Source: Eubacterium sp. (lineage in GTDB: Bacteria > Bacillota > Clostridia > Lachnospirales > Lachnospiraceae). Taken from it: a DNA stretch of 64,000 bases. The number at the start of each line of letters is the position of its first letter. Within the stretch, counting starts at the first letter, position 1. Location of the stretch: contig JAILRB010000021.1 in the NCBI GenBank assembly GCA_024698585.1, positions 62,001 to 126,000 on the forward strand, given 5' to 3'. The notes beneath the pieces are model-generated. The model searched no databases. It was not told the origin of the DNA and worked only from the letters and a program-made list of their open reading frames with translations. Below, piece after piece: positions 19,227 through 27,483 of the stretch. The translations under genes and the position numbers were made by a program.

Positions 19227-19733
19227 CTATACGTTCTTCTTAAATGCCTTAACTGCTTTGCTGTTTTTTGCGGTATCAAGAATAAAAAGATACACGTAAC
19301 TGCCCTTCGTCCCAATCTTCGCATTATTTAACAAAGTTTTTCCCTTTGCAGAAAAATAGTTGACATTTCCTGACTTTTCCTTGTTTACATATTTCTTCAA
19401 CGCGCTCTTAATTTTCTTGGCATTCTTTTTATTTGTTGCACGATATACAACACAAACATATTCTTCTGTGCTACTGGCTTTTCGTGCAGCTTTATAAGAC
19501 TTGAAATATTTTGCGGATACCCCTAAAACCTTGGAATATTTTCCAAAAATATTCTTTCTTGCTGTTTTGATTTCATTCGCAGAATTCATAGGATAAGCTG
19601 TTCCATACGCCTTCTGTACTGCTGTAAAGGCTGACACCTCTGATGCCTGAACGGAATCATTCTCAATCACAGCCCCCTGTACCAGAATTGCCATGGTCAT
19701 CGCTACTGCTAATAATCTTTTCATTTGTTTCAT
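19227..19733 (-). CDS. Secreted DUF4358-like protein of the MBOAT cluster
   Basis: The start at 19733 has AGGAG upstream; an open extension to 19817 overlaps the preceding gene and lacks a ribosome site. The 168-aa product has a signal peptide (MKQMKRLLAVAMTMAILVQGA, cleavage likely near residue 27 after QAS). The mature part contains AYPMNSANEIKTARKNIFGKY, EYVCVVYRATNKKNAKKIKSALKKY and YVYLFILDT, the pattern of DUF4358 proteins that accompany MBOAT/DHHW genes in Lachnospiraceae. No catalytic residues are evident. It may be an accessory of the acylation machinery. The family call is from memory of the pattern. Confidence 0.7.
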   Translation of the reverse strand: MKQMKRLLAVAMTMAILVQGAVIENDSVQASEVSAFTAVQKAYGTAYPMNSANEIKTARKNIFGKYSKVLGVSAKYFKSYKAARKASSTEEYVCVVYRATNKKNAKKIKSALKKYVNKEKSGNVNYFSAKGKTLLNNAKIGTKGSYVYLFILDTAKNSKAVKAFKKNV

Positions 19734-19738
19734 AACTC

Positions 19739-20833
19739 CTACCTCTTTTCTTTTGCTAACTTCTTTTCGTATTTTATTATTTTTTTCAAAACATCCACAG
19801 TGGCACGGGAACTCCAATGTCCTCCATCCCCACCGTCGGCGTATGATTTCAGGTATCCCTGTGAATCTGTAAGCTTCTTTCTATAACCATCATAGTAATA
19901 CACGTTTTTCTTTTCCTTCGCCAGTTTTTTATATGCTGCGTTATACTTGTTAATCTGAGTATTATTTGCAAAACCGGATACATGATTTCTTCCTACCGGT
20001 GGCAATGAAATCAATACGATTTCAATCTTCGGATTCACTGATTTCAATAGAGAAATAATCTTCTTGTAATTATTGATTGTATTTTCCGGATTCGGATTCG
20101 CAGCCTCATTCATTCCTACCAGAAAGAACACTCTTTTCGGATGATAGTATGCAATCCGTTCTACGGCTGTCAGCGTCATTCCGTTATAAGGAATGTAATT
20201 CGTATTTAATAATCCATAGGTGCTGATTCCCACTTTATAAACCAATCGATAGTTCTTTGGCAGAATGCTTTTCGCGAATAAATCCATTCCCTCCACATAA
20301 CATTCTCCACAAATAACCACCTCTGCCTTTTCATTTTTCGGCAGCTTTCTCGGTTCCTTCTTTACAGCTTTCACCAAGACCGTGACCGTTTTCGATTTAC
20401 GACTTGTCACAGTTTTTCCCCGAACCGTTCTGCAAGCCATAACCCTGTAATAATATTTCTTTCCCCCTTTGGTATTTGTATCAACAAATTTCCGTCGGGA
20501 TGTTTTATATATTTTTCTGAATTTCTTTCCCTGTTCTTTTTTATATATAATATAGCTTTTCGCCTTCTTAACCTTTTTCCATGAAAACTTAACTTTTTGT
20601 TCCCGTTTTCTTTTCACTTTAACTTTCGGACGACTTAGCTTTATTTTCTTCTTTTTTTTCTTTTTCTTTGTCGCATTGGTTTTCTGCTTTTCCTTTGCAA
20701 CGGATGTGTTTTTTGTGGATGCGGCTTTCACCGTTTTCCCGCTTAACCCCCAATCATTGGCCTGAAATTGCAGCATAATTGCAATAACAAGGGCAATGAT
20801 CCCTATTCTTTTTCCAAGTTTCTTCCGTCTCAT
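19739..20833 (-). CDS. Secreted SGNH/GDSL-like hydrolase with Fn3-like domain and variant nucleophile
   Basis: The 364-aa protein has a signal anchor (residues 10-25), a very Lys-rich stretch (about 50-80), an Fn3-like domain (about 80-152, FSWKKVKKAKSYIIYKK and YYYRVMAC) and a C-terminal SGNH-type domain. In that domain the block I position reads GECYVEG with Cys178 where GDSY with Ser is expected; block III is GMNE (N242) and block V is DGGH (D336, H339). Family members act as esterases or acyltransferases on surface glycans. It is first in the run leading to DUF4358, MBOAT and DHHW genes, 5 nt before the next start. Loss or alteration of activity is possible because of the Ser to Cys change. 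Confidence 0.78.
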   Translation of the reverse strand: MRRKKLGKRIGIIALVIAIMLQFQANDWGLSGKTVKAASTKNTSVAKEKQKTNATKKKKKKKKIKLSRPKVKVKRKREQKVKFSWKKVKKAKSYIIYKKEQGKKFRKIYKTSRRKFVDTNTKGGKKYYYRVMACRTVRGKTVTSRKSKTVTVLVKAVKKEPRKLPKNEKAEVVICGECYVEGMDLFAKSILPKNYRLVYKVGISTYGLLNTNYIPYNGMTLTAVERIAYYHPKRVFFLVGMNEAANPNPENTINNYKKIISLLKSVNPKIEIVLISLPPVGRNHVSGFANNTQINKYNAAYKKLAKEKKNVYYYDGYRKKLTDSQGYLKSYADGGDGGHWSSRATVDVLKKIIKYEKKLAKEKR

Positions 20834-20870
20834 GATTATTTTAATGTCCTTTCAATTAGGCTGTCTTTTC

Positions 20871-20879
20871 ATTATAGCA
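20871..20879 (-). promoter_or_regulatory. Extended -10 promoter of the SGNH-to-aroA gene run
   Basis: TGCTATAAT (20879-20871) is an extended -10 element with no clear -35 box, about 38 nt before the SGNH start codon. Confidence 0.55.
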
Positions 20880-20906
20880 CAAAAAATGTCGAATGATTCA
20901 TTTTTT

Positions 20907-20940
20907 TCAAAAAAGAACCACGCCCCAAAGGCGTGGTTCT
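20907..20940 (-). terminator. Terminator after pheT
   Basis: AGAACCACGCC and GGCGTGGTTCT form an 11-bp GC-rich stem with a T run on the minus strand, starting 6 nt after the pheT stop. Confidence 0.93.
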
Positions 20941-20946
20941 GAGCTG

Positions 20947-23364
20947 CTATCCTCGAAGTTCAATTCCTAATTCTTCTAACGCTTTCAGGATCTTATTCAT
21001 GGAAGCCTGAACATCTGCGTCTTCCAATGTTCTGTCTTTCGCACGGAACACAATGGAATATGCCACAGACTTAAAGCCTTCCTTAATCTGATCTCCTTCG
21101 TAAATATCAAACAGATTGTAGCTTTCTAAAATCTTTCCAGCCTTCTGTTCAATCACTTCTTCAATCTGTCCTACCGGAATTTCCTTTGGTACTACCATGG
21201 AAATATCTCTTGTTACAGCAGGGAATTTTGCAATGCCATCATACTTAATTGTGAAATCAGCCATTTCATATACATAAGGCATATCAATCACTGCAATGTA
21301 TGCTCTTCCCTTCATATCATAATTTTCAGAAACTGCCGGATGTACTTCTCCAAGGAAACCAATGACCGTATCTTCGTAAATGATATTTGCCTGACGTCCC
21401 GGATGAAGGAAGCTCTTTCCTGCCTTTCCATCATAGGAAACTTTCTTTTTCATTCCGACCTGATCCAGGAATTCTTCTACAACACCCTTCATGGTAAAGA
21501 AGTCTCCGTCTCCGTAGAATCCTAACGTATACTGCATTCTTTCGTCCGGTAATTCTGTTAATGGCAATGCCTTTGGTAAATAAACATTTCCCATTTCGAA
21601 TAAACGAACATCTTTATTTCTACGATTGTAGTTTGTTGCCAAAGAAGTCAACATACCATCAAGGGATGTTGTTCTCATGACACTGAAATCTTCTCCTAAT
21701 GGATTAGATATTTCAATGGCCTGACGTAATTCTGAGTCAGCCGGCAACAATAATTTATCAAACACCTTTGGACTTTCAAAAGAATAAGACATTCCCTGAG
21801 AAAATCCACAGTATAATGCAACACTTCTTGCAATTTCATCAATTCTTAATTTTTCGGACAGCTTTCCTGTAGTTGCTTCTCCGGAAGGAAGTGTTGTCGG
21901 AATATTATCATATCCGTAGAAACGGGCAATTTCTTCTGCAATGTCACACATTCCAATCAAGTCCTGACGGAAGGTTGGAACAGTAATCATCTTTGTCTCT
22001 GCATCATATTTTAATTCCAATGCAGGGAAGTAACTAATCATCTGTTCTTCCGATAAGTTAAATCCGATAATCTTGTTTACTTTATCTGCATCAAACTGAA
22101 TGGTTCTTGGTTCTCTCTTTTCCGGATAAACATCAACGATTCCGGCTACCACTTCACCTGCACCCAATTCTTCAATTAACTGACATGCACGATTGATTGC
22201 TGCTTCTGCATTGTTTGGATCCAGACCCTTTTCGAATTTTCCGGAAGCATCGGTACGAAGTCCGACTCTCTTGGAAGAAAGACGAATATTGGTTCCATCA
22301 AAACAAGCAGCTTCGAAAAGCATGGTTTCAACATTGTCTGTAATCATGGAATTTTCTCCACCCATGATTCCTGCAAGACCAACCGGTTTTTCTCCGTCAC
22401 AAATCATCAGCATTTCGGAATCCAGGGTTCTTTCCTGACCATCTAATGTCACAAACTTTTCTCCATCCTGTGCTCTACGAACAACAATCTTATTGTCTGC
22501 AATGGTAGAAAGGTCATAGGCATGCATTGGCTGACCATATTCTTCCATAACATAGTTTGTGATATCTACTAAATTATTGATTGGTCTGATTCCGCATGCA
22601 GAAAGTCTTCTCTGCATCCATTCCGGTGAAGGACCAATCTTAACATTTTTAACAACTCTTGCACAAAATCTGGAACATAAGTCTGCATCTTTTACTTCCA
22701 CAGAAATGTAATCATTTACATCCCCTTCGGTTCCTGTTTCTTTCACTTCCGGTGCCACGAAAGGCTTCTTGAAAGTTGCAGCTGCTTCTCTGGCAATTCC
22801 CAAAACACTGTAGCAGTCAACTCGGTTGGAAGTTACTTCATATTCGAAAACGGTATCATGAAGTCCTAACACTTCTACTGCATCTGCTCCCACTTCAACA
22901 CTGTCGTCAAAGATATAGATTCCGTCTTCCGGAGCTTCCGGATAGAAATCTGTAGAGGAACCTAATTCTTCGATGGAACACATCATTCCATAAGAAGGTA
23001 CTCCACGAAGTTTTCCTTTCTTAATCTTAATTCCGCCCGGTGTCTTGGAACCGTCATGGCCACCGGCCACACGACCGCCATCTAATACAACCGGTATTTT
23101 CTGTCCTTCTGCAACATTTGGTGCTCCGGTAACAATCTGAACGGTTTCTGTTCCAACGTTTACCTGACAAACAACTAATTTATCTGCATCCGGATGTCTT
23201 TCAATTTTTTCAATCTGTCCAACGACAATCTTTTCCAAATCAGCGTCCAGTCTTTCAAAACCTTCACACTTTGTACCTGATAATGTCATTGCATCCATGT
23301 ATTCCTGATCCGTACATTCCAAGTCAGGAACATAAGCTTTTATCCATGATAATGGTGTATTCAT
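20947..23364 (-). CDS. pheT: Phenylalanyl-tRNA synthetase beta subunit
   Basis: PheT is the tRNA-binding and editing subunit of the alpha2beta2 enzyme. It has 805 aa. Domains in order are the EMAP-like tRNA-binding domain (about 40-155, VGQIEKIERHPDADKLVVC), the B3/B4 editing domain (EVTSNRVDCYSVLGIARE and the following 200 residues, with NLVDITNYVMEEYGQPMHAYD), the B5 domain, the core catalytic-like domain, and the C-terminal anticodon-binding FDX-ACB domain (FPAVTRDISMVVP). It starts behind AGGAGGGAG, 15 nt after pheS, and ends at a strong terminator. Confidence 0.98.
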   Translation of the reverse strand: MNTPLSWIKAYVPDLECTDQEYMDAMTLSGTKCEGFERLDADLEKIVVGQIEKIERHPDADKLVVCQVNVGTETVQIVTGAPNVAEGQKIPVVLDGGRVAGGHDGSKTPGGIKIKKGKLRGVPSYGMMCSIEELGSSTDFYPEAPEDGIYIFDDSVEVGADAVEVLGLHDTVFEYEVTSNRVDCYSVLGIAREAAATFKKPFVAPEVKETGTEGDVNDYISVEVKDADLCSRFCARVVKNVKIGPSPEWMQRRLSACGIRPINNLVDITNYVMEEYGQPMHAYDLSTIADNKIVVRRAQDGEKFVTLDGQERTLDSEMLMICDGEKPVGLAGIMGGENSMITDNVETMLFEAACFDGTNIRLSSKRVGLRTDASGKFEKGLDPNNAEAAINRACQLIEELGAGEVVAGIVDVYPEKREPRTIQFDADKVNKIIGFNLSEEQMISYFPALELKYDAETKMITVPTFRQDLIGMCDIAEEIARFYGYDNIPTTLPSGEATTGKLSEKLRIDEIARSVALYCGFSQGMSYSFESPKVFDKLLLPADSELRQAIEISNPLGEDFSVMRTTSLDGMLTSLATNYNRRNKDVRLFEMGNVYLPKALPLTELPDERMQYTLGFYGDGDFFTMKGVVEEFLDQVGMKKKVSYDGKAGKSFLHPGRQANIIYEDTVIGFLGEVHPAVSENYDMKGRAYIAVIDMPYVYEMADFTIKYDGIAKFPAVTRDISMVVPKEIPVGQIEEVIEQKAGKILESYNLFDIYEGDQIKEGFKSVAYSIVFRAKDRTLEDADVQASMNKILKALEELGIELRG

Positions 23365-23379
23365 TTTTATCTCCCTCCT

Positions 23380-24399
23380 TTAGAACTGTTCCAAGAAACG
23401 ATCATCGTTCTCGTATAATAATCTCATATCATCAATTTCATATTTTAACAGTGCAATACGCTCTAATCCGACACCAAAAGCGAATCCTTGGTATTCTTCC
23501 GGATCAATGTTACACATTTCCAAAACGTGTGGATGAACCATTCCACATCCGAGGATTTCAATCCATCCTTCACCCTTACAGAAACGGCATCCTTTTCCAC
23601 CACACTTAAAGCAGCTTACATCCATTTCCGCACTTGGCTCTGTGAATGGGAAATGATGTGGACGGAATTTTGTCTTTGTTTCCGGTCCAAATAATTCCTT
23701 GGCAAATTCTTCCAAGGTTCCCTTTAAGTCTGCAAAATTGATGTTTTTATCAATTGCAAGTCCTTCCACCTGATGGAATGATGGGCTATGAGTCGCATCT
23801 ACCTGGTCAGAACGGAATACACGTCCCGGTGAAATAATACGAATCGGTGGCTGTGTCTTTTCCATGACTCTGGCCTGTACAGAAGATGTCTGTGTACGAA
23901 GCACAATGTTCTTATTGATATAGAAAGTATCCTGTTCATCCTTTGCCGGATGATTTGCAGGAATATTTAAAGCTTCAAAGTTATAGTAATCGAATTCCAC
24001 TTCCGGACCTTCTACTACTTCGTAACCCATTCCGGTAAAGATTCGTTCCATTTCTTCCAATGCCAATGTGTTTGGATGCTTATGGCCAATCTTATTCTTC
24101 TTTGCCGGAAGCGTAACGTCAATGACTTCTGCCTTTAACTTTGCTTCTCTGGCCTTAGCCTGAAGATCATTTTTAACTTCTTCCAACTTTTCTTCAATGG
24201 CTTTTCTGGTATCGTTCACTAACTGACCAAATTTCGGTCTGTCTTCCGGTGCAACGTCCTTCATGCCTTTCATTACTTCAGTCAGTTGTCCTTTTTTTCC
24301 AAGGATTTCAACACGAATCTGATTCAATGTGTCCAGATTGTCAGACGCTGCAAGCTTTGCAATTGCTTCTTCTTTAATTGCCTGTAACTTTTCGTTCAT
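23380..24399 (-). CDS. pheS: Phenylalanyl-tRNA synthetase alpha subunit
   Basis: PheS is the class II catalytic subunit that charges tRNA-Phe. It has 339 aa: an N-terminal coiled coil (about 1-95) and then the catalytic core with [29 protein letters not shown] (motif 3) and [14 protein letters not shown] with [17 protein letters not shown] (motif 2 area). A Cys cluster [17 protein letters not shown] near residue 260 resembles the insertion common in this family. Expression is under a Phe T-box upstream. Confidence 0.98.
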   Translation of the reverse strand: MNEKLQAIKEEAIAKLAASDNLDTLNQIRVEILGKKGQLTEVMKGMKDVAPEDRPKFGQLVNDTRKAIEEKLEEVKNDLQAKAREAKLKAEVIDVTLPAKKNKIGHKHPNTLALEEMERIFTGMGYEVVEGPEVEFDYYNFEALNIPANHPAKDEQDTFYINKNIVLRTQTSSVQARVMEKTQPPIRIISPGRVFRSDQVDATHSPSFHQVEGLAIDKNINFADLKGTLEEFAKELFGPETKTKFRPHHFPFTEPSAEMDVSCFKCGGKGCRFCKGEGWIEILGCGMVHPHVLEMCNIDPEEYQGFAFGVGLERIALLKYEIDDMRLLYENDDRFLEQF

Positions 24400-24463
24400 C
24401 TTTTCTCTCCTTTATTTCATAAAATCATTTGATTGAATCCATCGTCCGAGTCCATTTTTTCAA

Positions 24464-24498
24464 TAAAAAAATCCCTCCGAACAATCAATTCGAAGGGA
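24464..24498 (-). terminator. T-box regulated terminator before pheS
   Basis: TCCCTTCGAA and TTCGGAGGGA form the stem and a T run follows on the minus strand. It is the off state of the pheST T-box. Confidence 0.88.
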
Positions 24499-24715
24499 CG
24501 AAATATCTCCGCGGTACCACCCTGATTTTTGTATTTCTACAAACGCTCATTTCTGTTTAACGCACATCTTACGTCTTTTCCTACTCTGTTTTCAGAAAAG
24601 CAGCTCCTGTGGGAAATTCAATACTTACCTGAACCTAAAGGATCTTCCAGCCCGTGAATCCTTCTCTCTAAAGGGAAATAAGTATCTACTGACACATTCA
24701 TAGCCTTTAAAACTA
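24464..24715 (-). promoter_or_regulatory. Phe-specific T-box leader of pheST
   Basis: On the minus strand the leader carries the AGAGAG motif near 24667, a specifier region GAATTTCCCAC with the Phe codon TTC at 24615-24613, and the T-box core TGGTACCGC at 24519-24511, ending in an intrinsic terminator. Uncharged tRNA-Phe should switch on pheS-pheT. Confidence 0.92.
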
Positions 24716-24721
24716 ATGATT

Positions 24722-24750
24722 ATTCTAGCACAGAGAAAAAATAGTGTCAA
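24722..24750 (-). promoter_or_regulatory. Promoter of pheST
   Basis: TTGACA (24750-24745) and TAGAAT (24727-24722) with a 17-bp spacer, and TGC just before the -10 box, lie upstream of the T-box leader. Confidence 0.85.
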
Positions 24751-24779
24751 CAATCAGCACACAATTCTATCATATGTAA

Positions 24780-24808
24780 TTGTTGAATTCCGAAAAAAAT
24801 GGTATACT
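24780..24808 (+). promoter_or_regulatory. Promoter of the YihY-type gene
   Basis: TTGTTG (24780-24785) and TATACT (24803-24808) with a 17-bp spacer and an extended TGG before the -10 box. It diverges from the pheST promoter 30 bp away. Confidence 0.65.
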
Positions 24809-24863
24809 ATTGCATATACTTTCAGTAGTATCAAACGATTAAGAACATGGTGGAGCTAATACA

Positions 24864-25697
24864 ATGAAAAAGATTTGGAATATGTGTGTCAACATCTATA
24901 ATTTTTTCTGTGATATGTCAGATGATCACGTCGGGATTTATGCCGCACAGGCATCCTTCTTTATTTTTTTGTCCGCATTTCCTTTTTTTCTGCTTTTATT
25001 GAATGCATTAGCCCATACTGCGTTGGATGAATCATATGTGATTTATTTAATAAACACGTATATTCCTCACTCCCTGAATCCGATTCTGATTCAGTTAGTG
25101 AACGAACTTTATACCCACGCTTCCGGAGCATTGCTTTCCATTACTGCGATTTTAGCCGTATGGTCTGCATCAAAAGGATTCTTAGCCGTTATGTTCGGTC
25201 TCTATGAAATTTTTAACATTCATCAGAAACGAAATTATATTATTCTGCGATTAACCTCCATGATTTACACCATTTTCTTTATTTTTTTAATCGTTTTATC
25301 CATGACATTCATCGTGTTCGGTAACAAATTATTGAAATTGGCATTTTCTTATATTCCGGGACTTCAGGATATTCATTTTGCCCTGGACCTGATTCGTTAC
25401 GGATTTTTCTTTTTAATCATGGTGTTATTTTTTGCGTTACTATTCCGCATCATCAATTTTAAGCTGACAACATTCCATATCGTTTTACCGGGAGCTGTTG
25501 TTTGTGCCTTAGGATGGAGTATTTTCTCCTACGCCTTTTCCGTATACATTGACAACTTTTTTAACATGTCTTATATGTACGGAAGTTTTACCGGTGTGGT
25601 CTTACTTATGATGTGGTTCTACTTCTGTATCTATATCCTGTTTATCGGTGCAGAAATCATTCGTCATGCCTATCCCGGAAGCCGAAAGGACTCATAA
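24864..25697 (+). CDS. YihY/BrkB family integral membrane protein
   Basis: The 277-aa protein has about six membrane helices and the family features HVGIYAAQASFFIFLSAFP near the N-terminus, AILAVWSASKGFLAVMFGLYEIFN near residue 95, and LPGAVVCALGWSIFSYAFSVYI with the YGSFTGVVLLMMWFY block near the C-terminus. The family was once called RNase BN or BrkB by mistake; a transport or envelope role is usually assumed but not proven. It starts behind GGTGGAG, is monocistronic, and its last 6 nt overlap the convergent SpoIID-like gene. Confidence 0.92.
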   Translation: MKKIWNMCVNIYNFFCDMSDDHVGIYAAQASFFIFLSAFPFFLLLLNALAHTALDESYVIYLINTYIPHSLNPILIQLVNELYTHASGALLSITAILAVWSASKGFLAVMFGLYEIFNIHQKRNYIILRLTSMIYTIFFIFLIVLSMTFIVFGNKLLKLAFSYIPGLQDIHFALDLIRYGFFFLIMVLFFALLFRIINFKLTTFHIVLPGAVVCALGWSIFSYAFSVYIDNFFNMSYMYGSFTGVVLLMMWFYFCIYILFIGAEIIRHAYPGSRKDS

Positions 25698-27029
25698 CGT
25701 TTCTCGTTTCTGAATTCTGATTTTTTTATAAAAGTGATTCAGGATTTGTTTGTAGTCACATCCTTGTTTTGCCATTTCCATGGCACCATTCTGACTCATT
25801 CCTGATCCGTGTCCAAATCCCCCTCCATAAATCTTCAAACCGGAGACCACTCTCCCCTGATAAACGGTATCCATGGCTATGAAAGCACTGGGAAGCATCA
25901 ATAATCCGGTCTTTATCGTTCCATCCTGTAGTTCAAGATTCATATAAGACGAACAAAGTATTTTTCGAATCTGCATCTGGTTATTCACCACAACCTGTCT
26001 TTCGTCTCCATAAATTGTGATTTGGGAGGCAATGCCTCCCACACCTCTTTCATTCACCTCCGCTTTTTCAAATCTTCCGATATCTACCCCTGTCATTAAC
26101 GCCACAGCATTTTCAATCTGCCCACTATTCAAATAACATTTCCAACGATAATAGGGCTGTTTTTTTTCATACCCATCTCCTTTTCCACGAATGTATTTCT
26201 CGAAATTAACAGATGGCTGATTCCATTTCTTTGCCACTTTACACCCGGACAAATATGGTTTTTTCTCCCTTCCCCAGATTCGATAATTTGTGGTATATCC
26301 ACAGGATGTGGAAAAATAATATGCAGTAATGGTTTTTCCCTGATACGTCAGAATTAAGTTTCTTGTTTCTTTAGCGGCCTGAAAACACCTCTTATTCGGT
26401 GCATTTCTGTTATAAACCTGATAATCTGTACTATCATCCGCTTCCGCCTTGTATTTCTTATATTTTTTTATTTTTGAACTGACAATATAGGTTCTGGCAC
26501 AAACTGCCTGAGCTTTCATTGCTTCTTTTGGAGCATCGACTCCGATTTCACTGGAGACCACACCGGCCACATAGTCTTCCAGTTCCACCTGATTCACCAT
26601 GACCAATCCACTATTCTCCCGATATATGTAGAGTGTTCCATAATAGACCACATCCTTATCCCAGGTTCCCTCGATTGTAATTCCATCTTTCGCTTCCACC
26701 ATTATCACCCTATCATCTTGAAACACGGAACTGTCACGATTCAAATCCAACGAAGCCACTTCCGTCTTTTCCTTTGCCCGGTATATCTTCATTTGTGTTC
26801 CCCGAAGTTTTATATTGCGGTGCCAGCGTTGTTTACTTTCCGGATTCAGAATCACAATGCGCACCCACGCCTTGTCCTCTTTTTTCTTTTCCTTCTCTAA
26901 AGTTTTCAATTTCACTGCCGGTTCTGACTCCGGTATTTGCACACTTTCCATCAACTCTGCAGAATCAATTCGAAATGCAGTCGCTGTTAAAATCAATAAC
27001 ACAATCCAACCAATAATTACTTTTTTCAT
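25692..27029 (-). CDS. SpoIID/LytB-like membrane-anchored protein
   Basis: The start at 27029 follows a GGGGGGAAT site; the longer frame to 27086 would read through a terminator hairpin and is unlikely. The 445-aa protein has an N-terminal membrane anchor (VIIGWIVLLILTATAF) and the SpoIID domain in its second half: VVSSEIGVDAPKEAMKAQA (with the conserved catalytic Glu region), ARTYIVSS, YYFSTSCGYTT and GGGFGHGSGMSQNGAMEMA. SpoIID is a lytic transglycosylase acting on denuded peptidoglycan in engulfment; many relatives serve in other wall tasks. No other sporulation genes lie in the window, so its role here is open. A structured RNA gene is just upstream. Confidence 0.87.
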   Translation of the reverse strand: MKKVIIGWIVLLILTATAFRIDSAELMESVQIPESEPAVKLKTLEKEKKKEDKAWVRIVILNPESKQRWHRNIKLRGTQMKIYRAKEKTEVASLDLNRDSSVFQDDRVIMVEAKDGITIEGTWDKDVVYYGTLYIYRENSGLVMVNQVELEDYVAGVVSSEIGVDAPKEAMKAQAVCARTYIVSSKIKKYKKYKAEADDSTDYQVYNRNAPNKRCFQAAKETRNLILTYQGKTITAYYFSTSCGYTTNYRIWGREKKPYLSGCKVAKKWNQPSVNFEKYIRGKGDGYEKKQPYYRWKCYLNSGQIENAVALMTGVDIGRFEKAEVNERGVGGIASQITIYGDERQVVVNNQMQIRKILCSSYMNLELQDGTIKTGLLMLPSAFIAMDTVYQGRVVSGLKIYGGGFGHGSGMSQNGAMEMAKQGCDYKQILNHFYKKIRIQKRETL

Positions 27030-27052
27030 ATTCCCCCCCTTATTTTTACACA

Positions 27053-27083
27053 TAAAAAACGCAGTATATAAATATACTGCGTT
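27053..27083 (-). terminator. Terminator between the 6S-like RNA and the SpoIID-like gene
   Basis: Two 12-base arms (27058-27069 and 27072-27083) form a nearly perfect stem with a two-base loop, followed on the minus strand by six T. It would end the RNA transcribed from 27300 and lies only 24 nt before the SpoIID-like start codon. Confidence 0.85.
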
Positions 27084-27117
27084 CATTAAAAAATCTTTTG
27101 TAAAAACCTAAGGTGCC

Positions 27118-27300
27118 AGGCCTGTTTTTTGAGTCCTAGCTTCCGCCAGGTGGGCAACCGCATCTAAAGTTCTGTCTTCCACTAACATTAATGAGGCCTG
27201 ACATCTCTTTAGAGATTAGGAATCCCTTCATTCATACTGTAGGTTCAAAATTAACAGTATCCATAACACTTCAGGTCTCAAAACAGATAACTGTTTTGAT
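27118..27300 (-). ncRNA. ssrS: Structured small RNA, probably 6S RNA
   Basis: A strong promoter at 27335-27307 predicts a start at about 27300. The RNA begins near CTGTTTTGAGACC, and CTCAAAAAACAG lies about 170 nt later (near 27133-27122), so the two ends can form a long closing stem with GG/CC continuing it. The 5' part CCTGAAGTGTTA resembles the Bacillus 6S start CCTGATGTGTTA, and the inner part contains a strong ATCTCT/AGAGAT hairpin. Length (about 180 nt), end pairing and a dedicated promoter and terminator fit 6S RNA, which binds the housekeeping RNA polymerase. No open frame or tRNA/SRP/tmRNA signature was seen. A different regulatory RNA remains possible; a covariance search with the 6S model would decide. 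Confidence 0.6.
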
Positions 27301-27306
27301 AGTTAT

Positions 27307-27335
27307 ATTATAGTCTATTCATGCTACTTTTGCAA
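27307..27335 (-). promoter_or_regulatory. Promoter of the 6S-like RNA
   Basis: TTGCAA (27335-27330) and TATAAT (27312-27307) with a 17-bp spacer. No ribosome site or start codon follows within 250 nt, which supports an RNA gene. Confidence 0.75.
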
Positions 27336-27442
27336 TCACTTTTCGTCTACACTTTCCCCTATTTTTCGCCCTGTCACTGACACGCAATCACGGTGGTCAA
27401 ATGAGTAAAATCAAGCTTCTCTATTTGCCTCGATTTAGAAGC

Positions 27443-27474
27443 AAAAAAAGAAAAGACCTGAACGGTCTTTTCTT
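27443..27474 (-). terminator. Terminator after pckA
   Basis: AAGAAAAGACC and GGTCTTTTCTT form the stem, with a run of T on the minus strand, about 10 nt after the pckA stop. Confidence 0.9.
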
Positions 27475-27483
27475 AAAAATCAA

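Noticed and set aside
25692-27029. Evidence for a sporulation gene cluster
   Set aside because: Only a single SpoIID-domain gene is present; such domains are common in non-sporulating Firmicutes.
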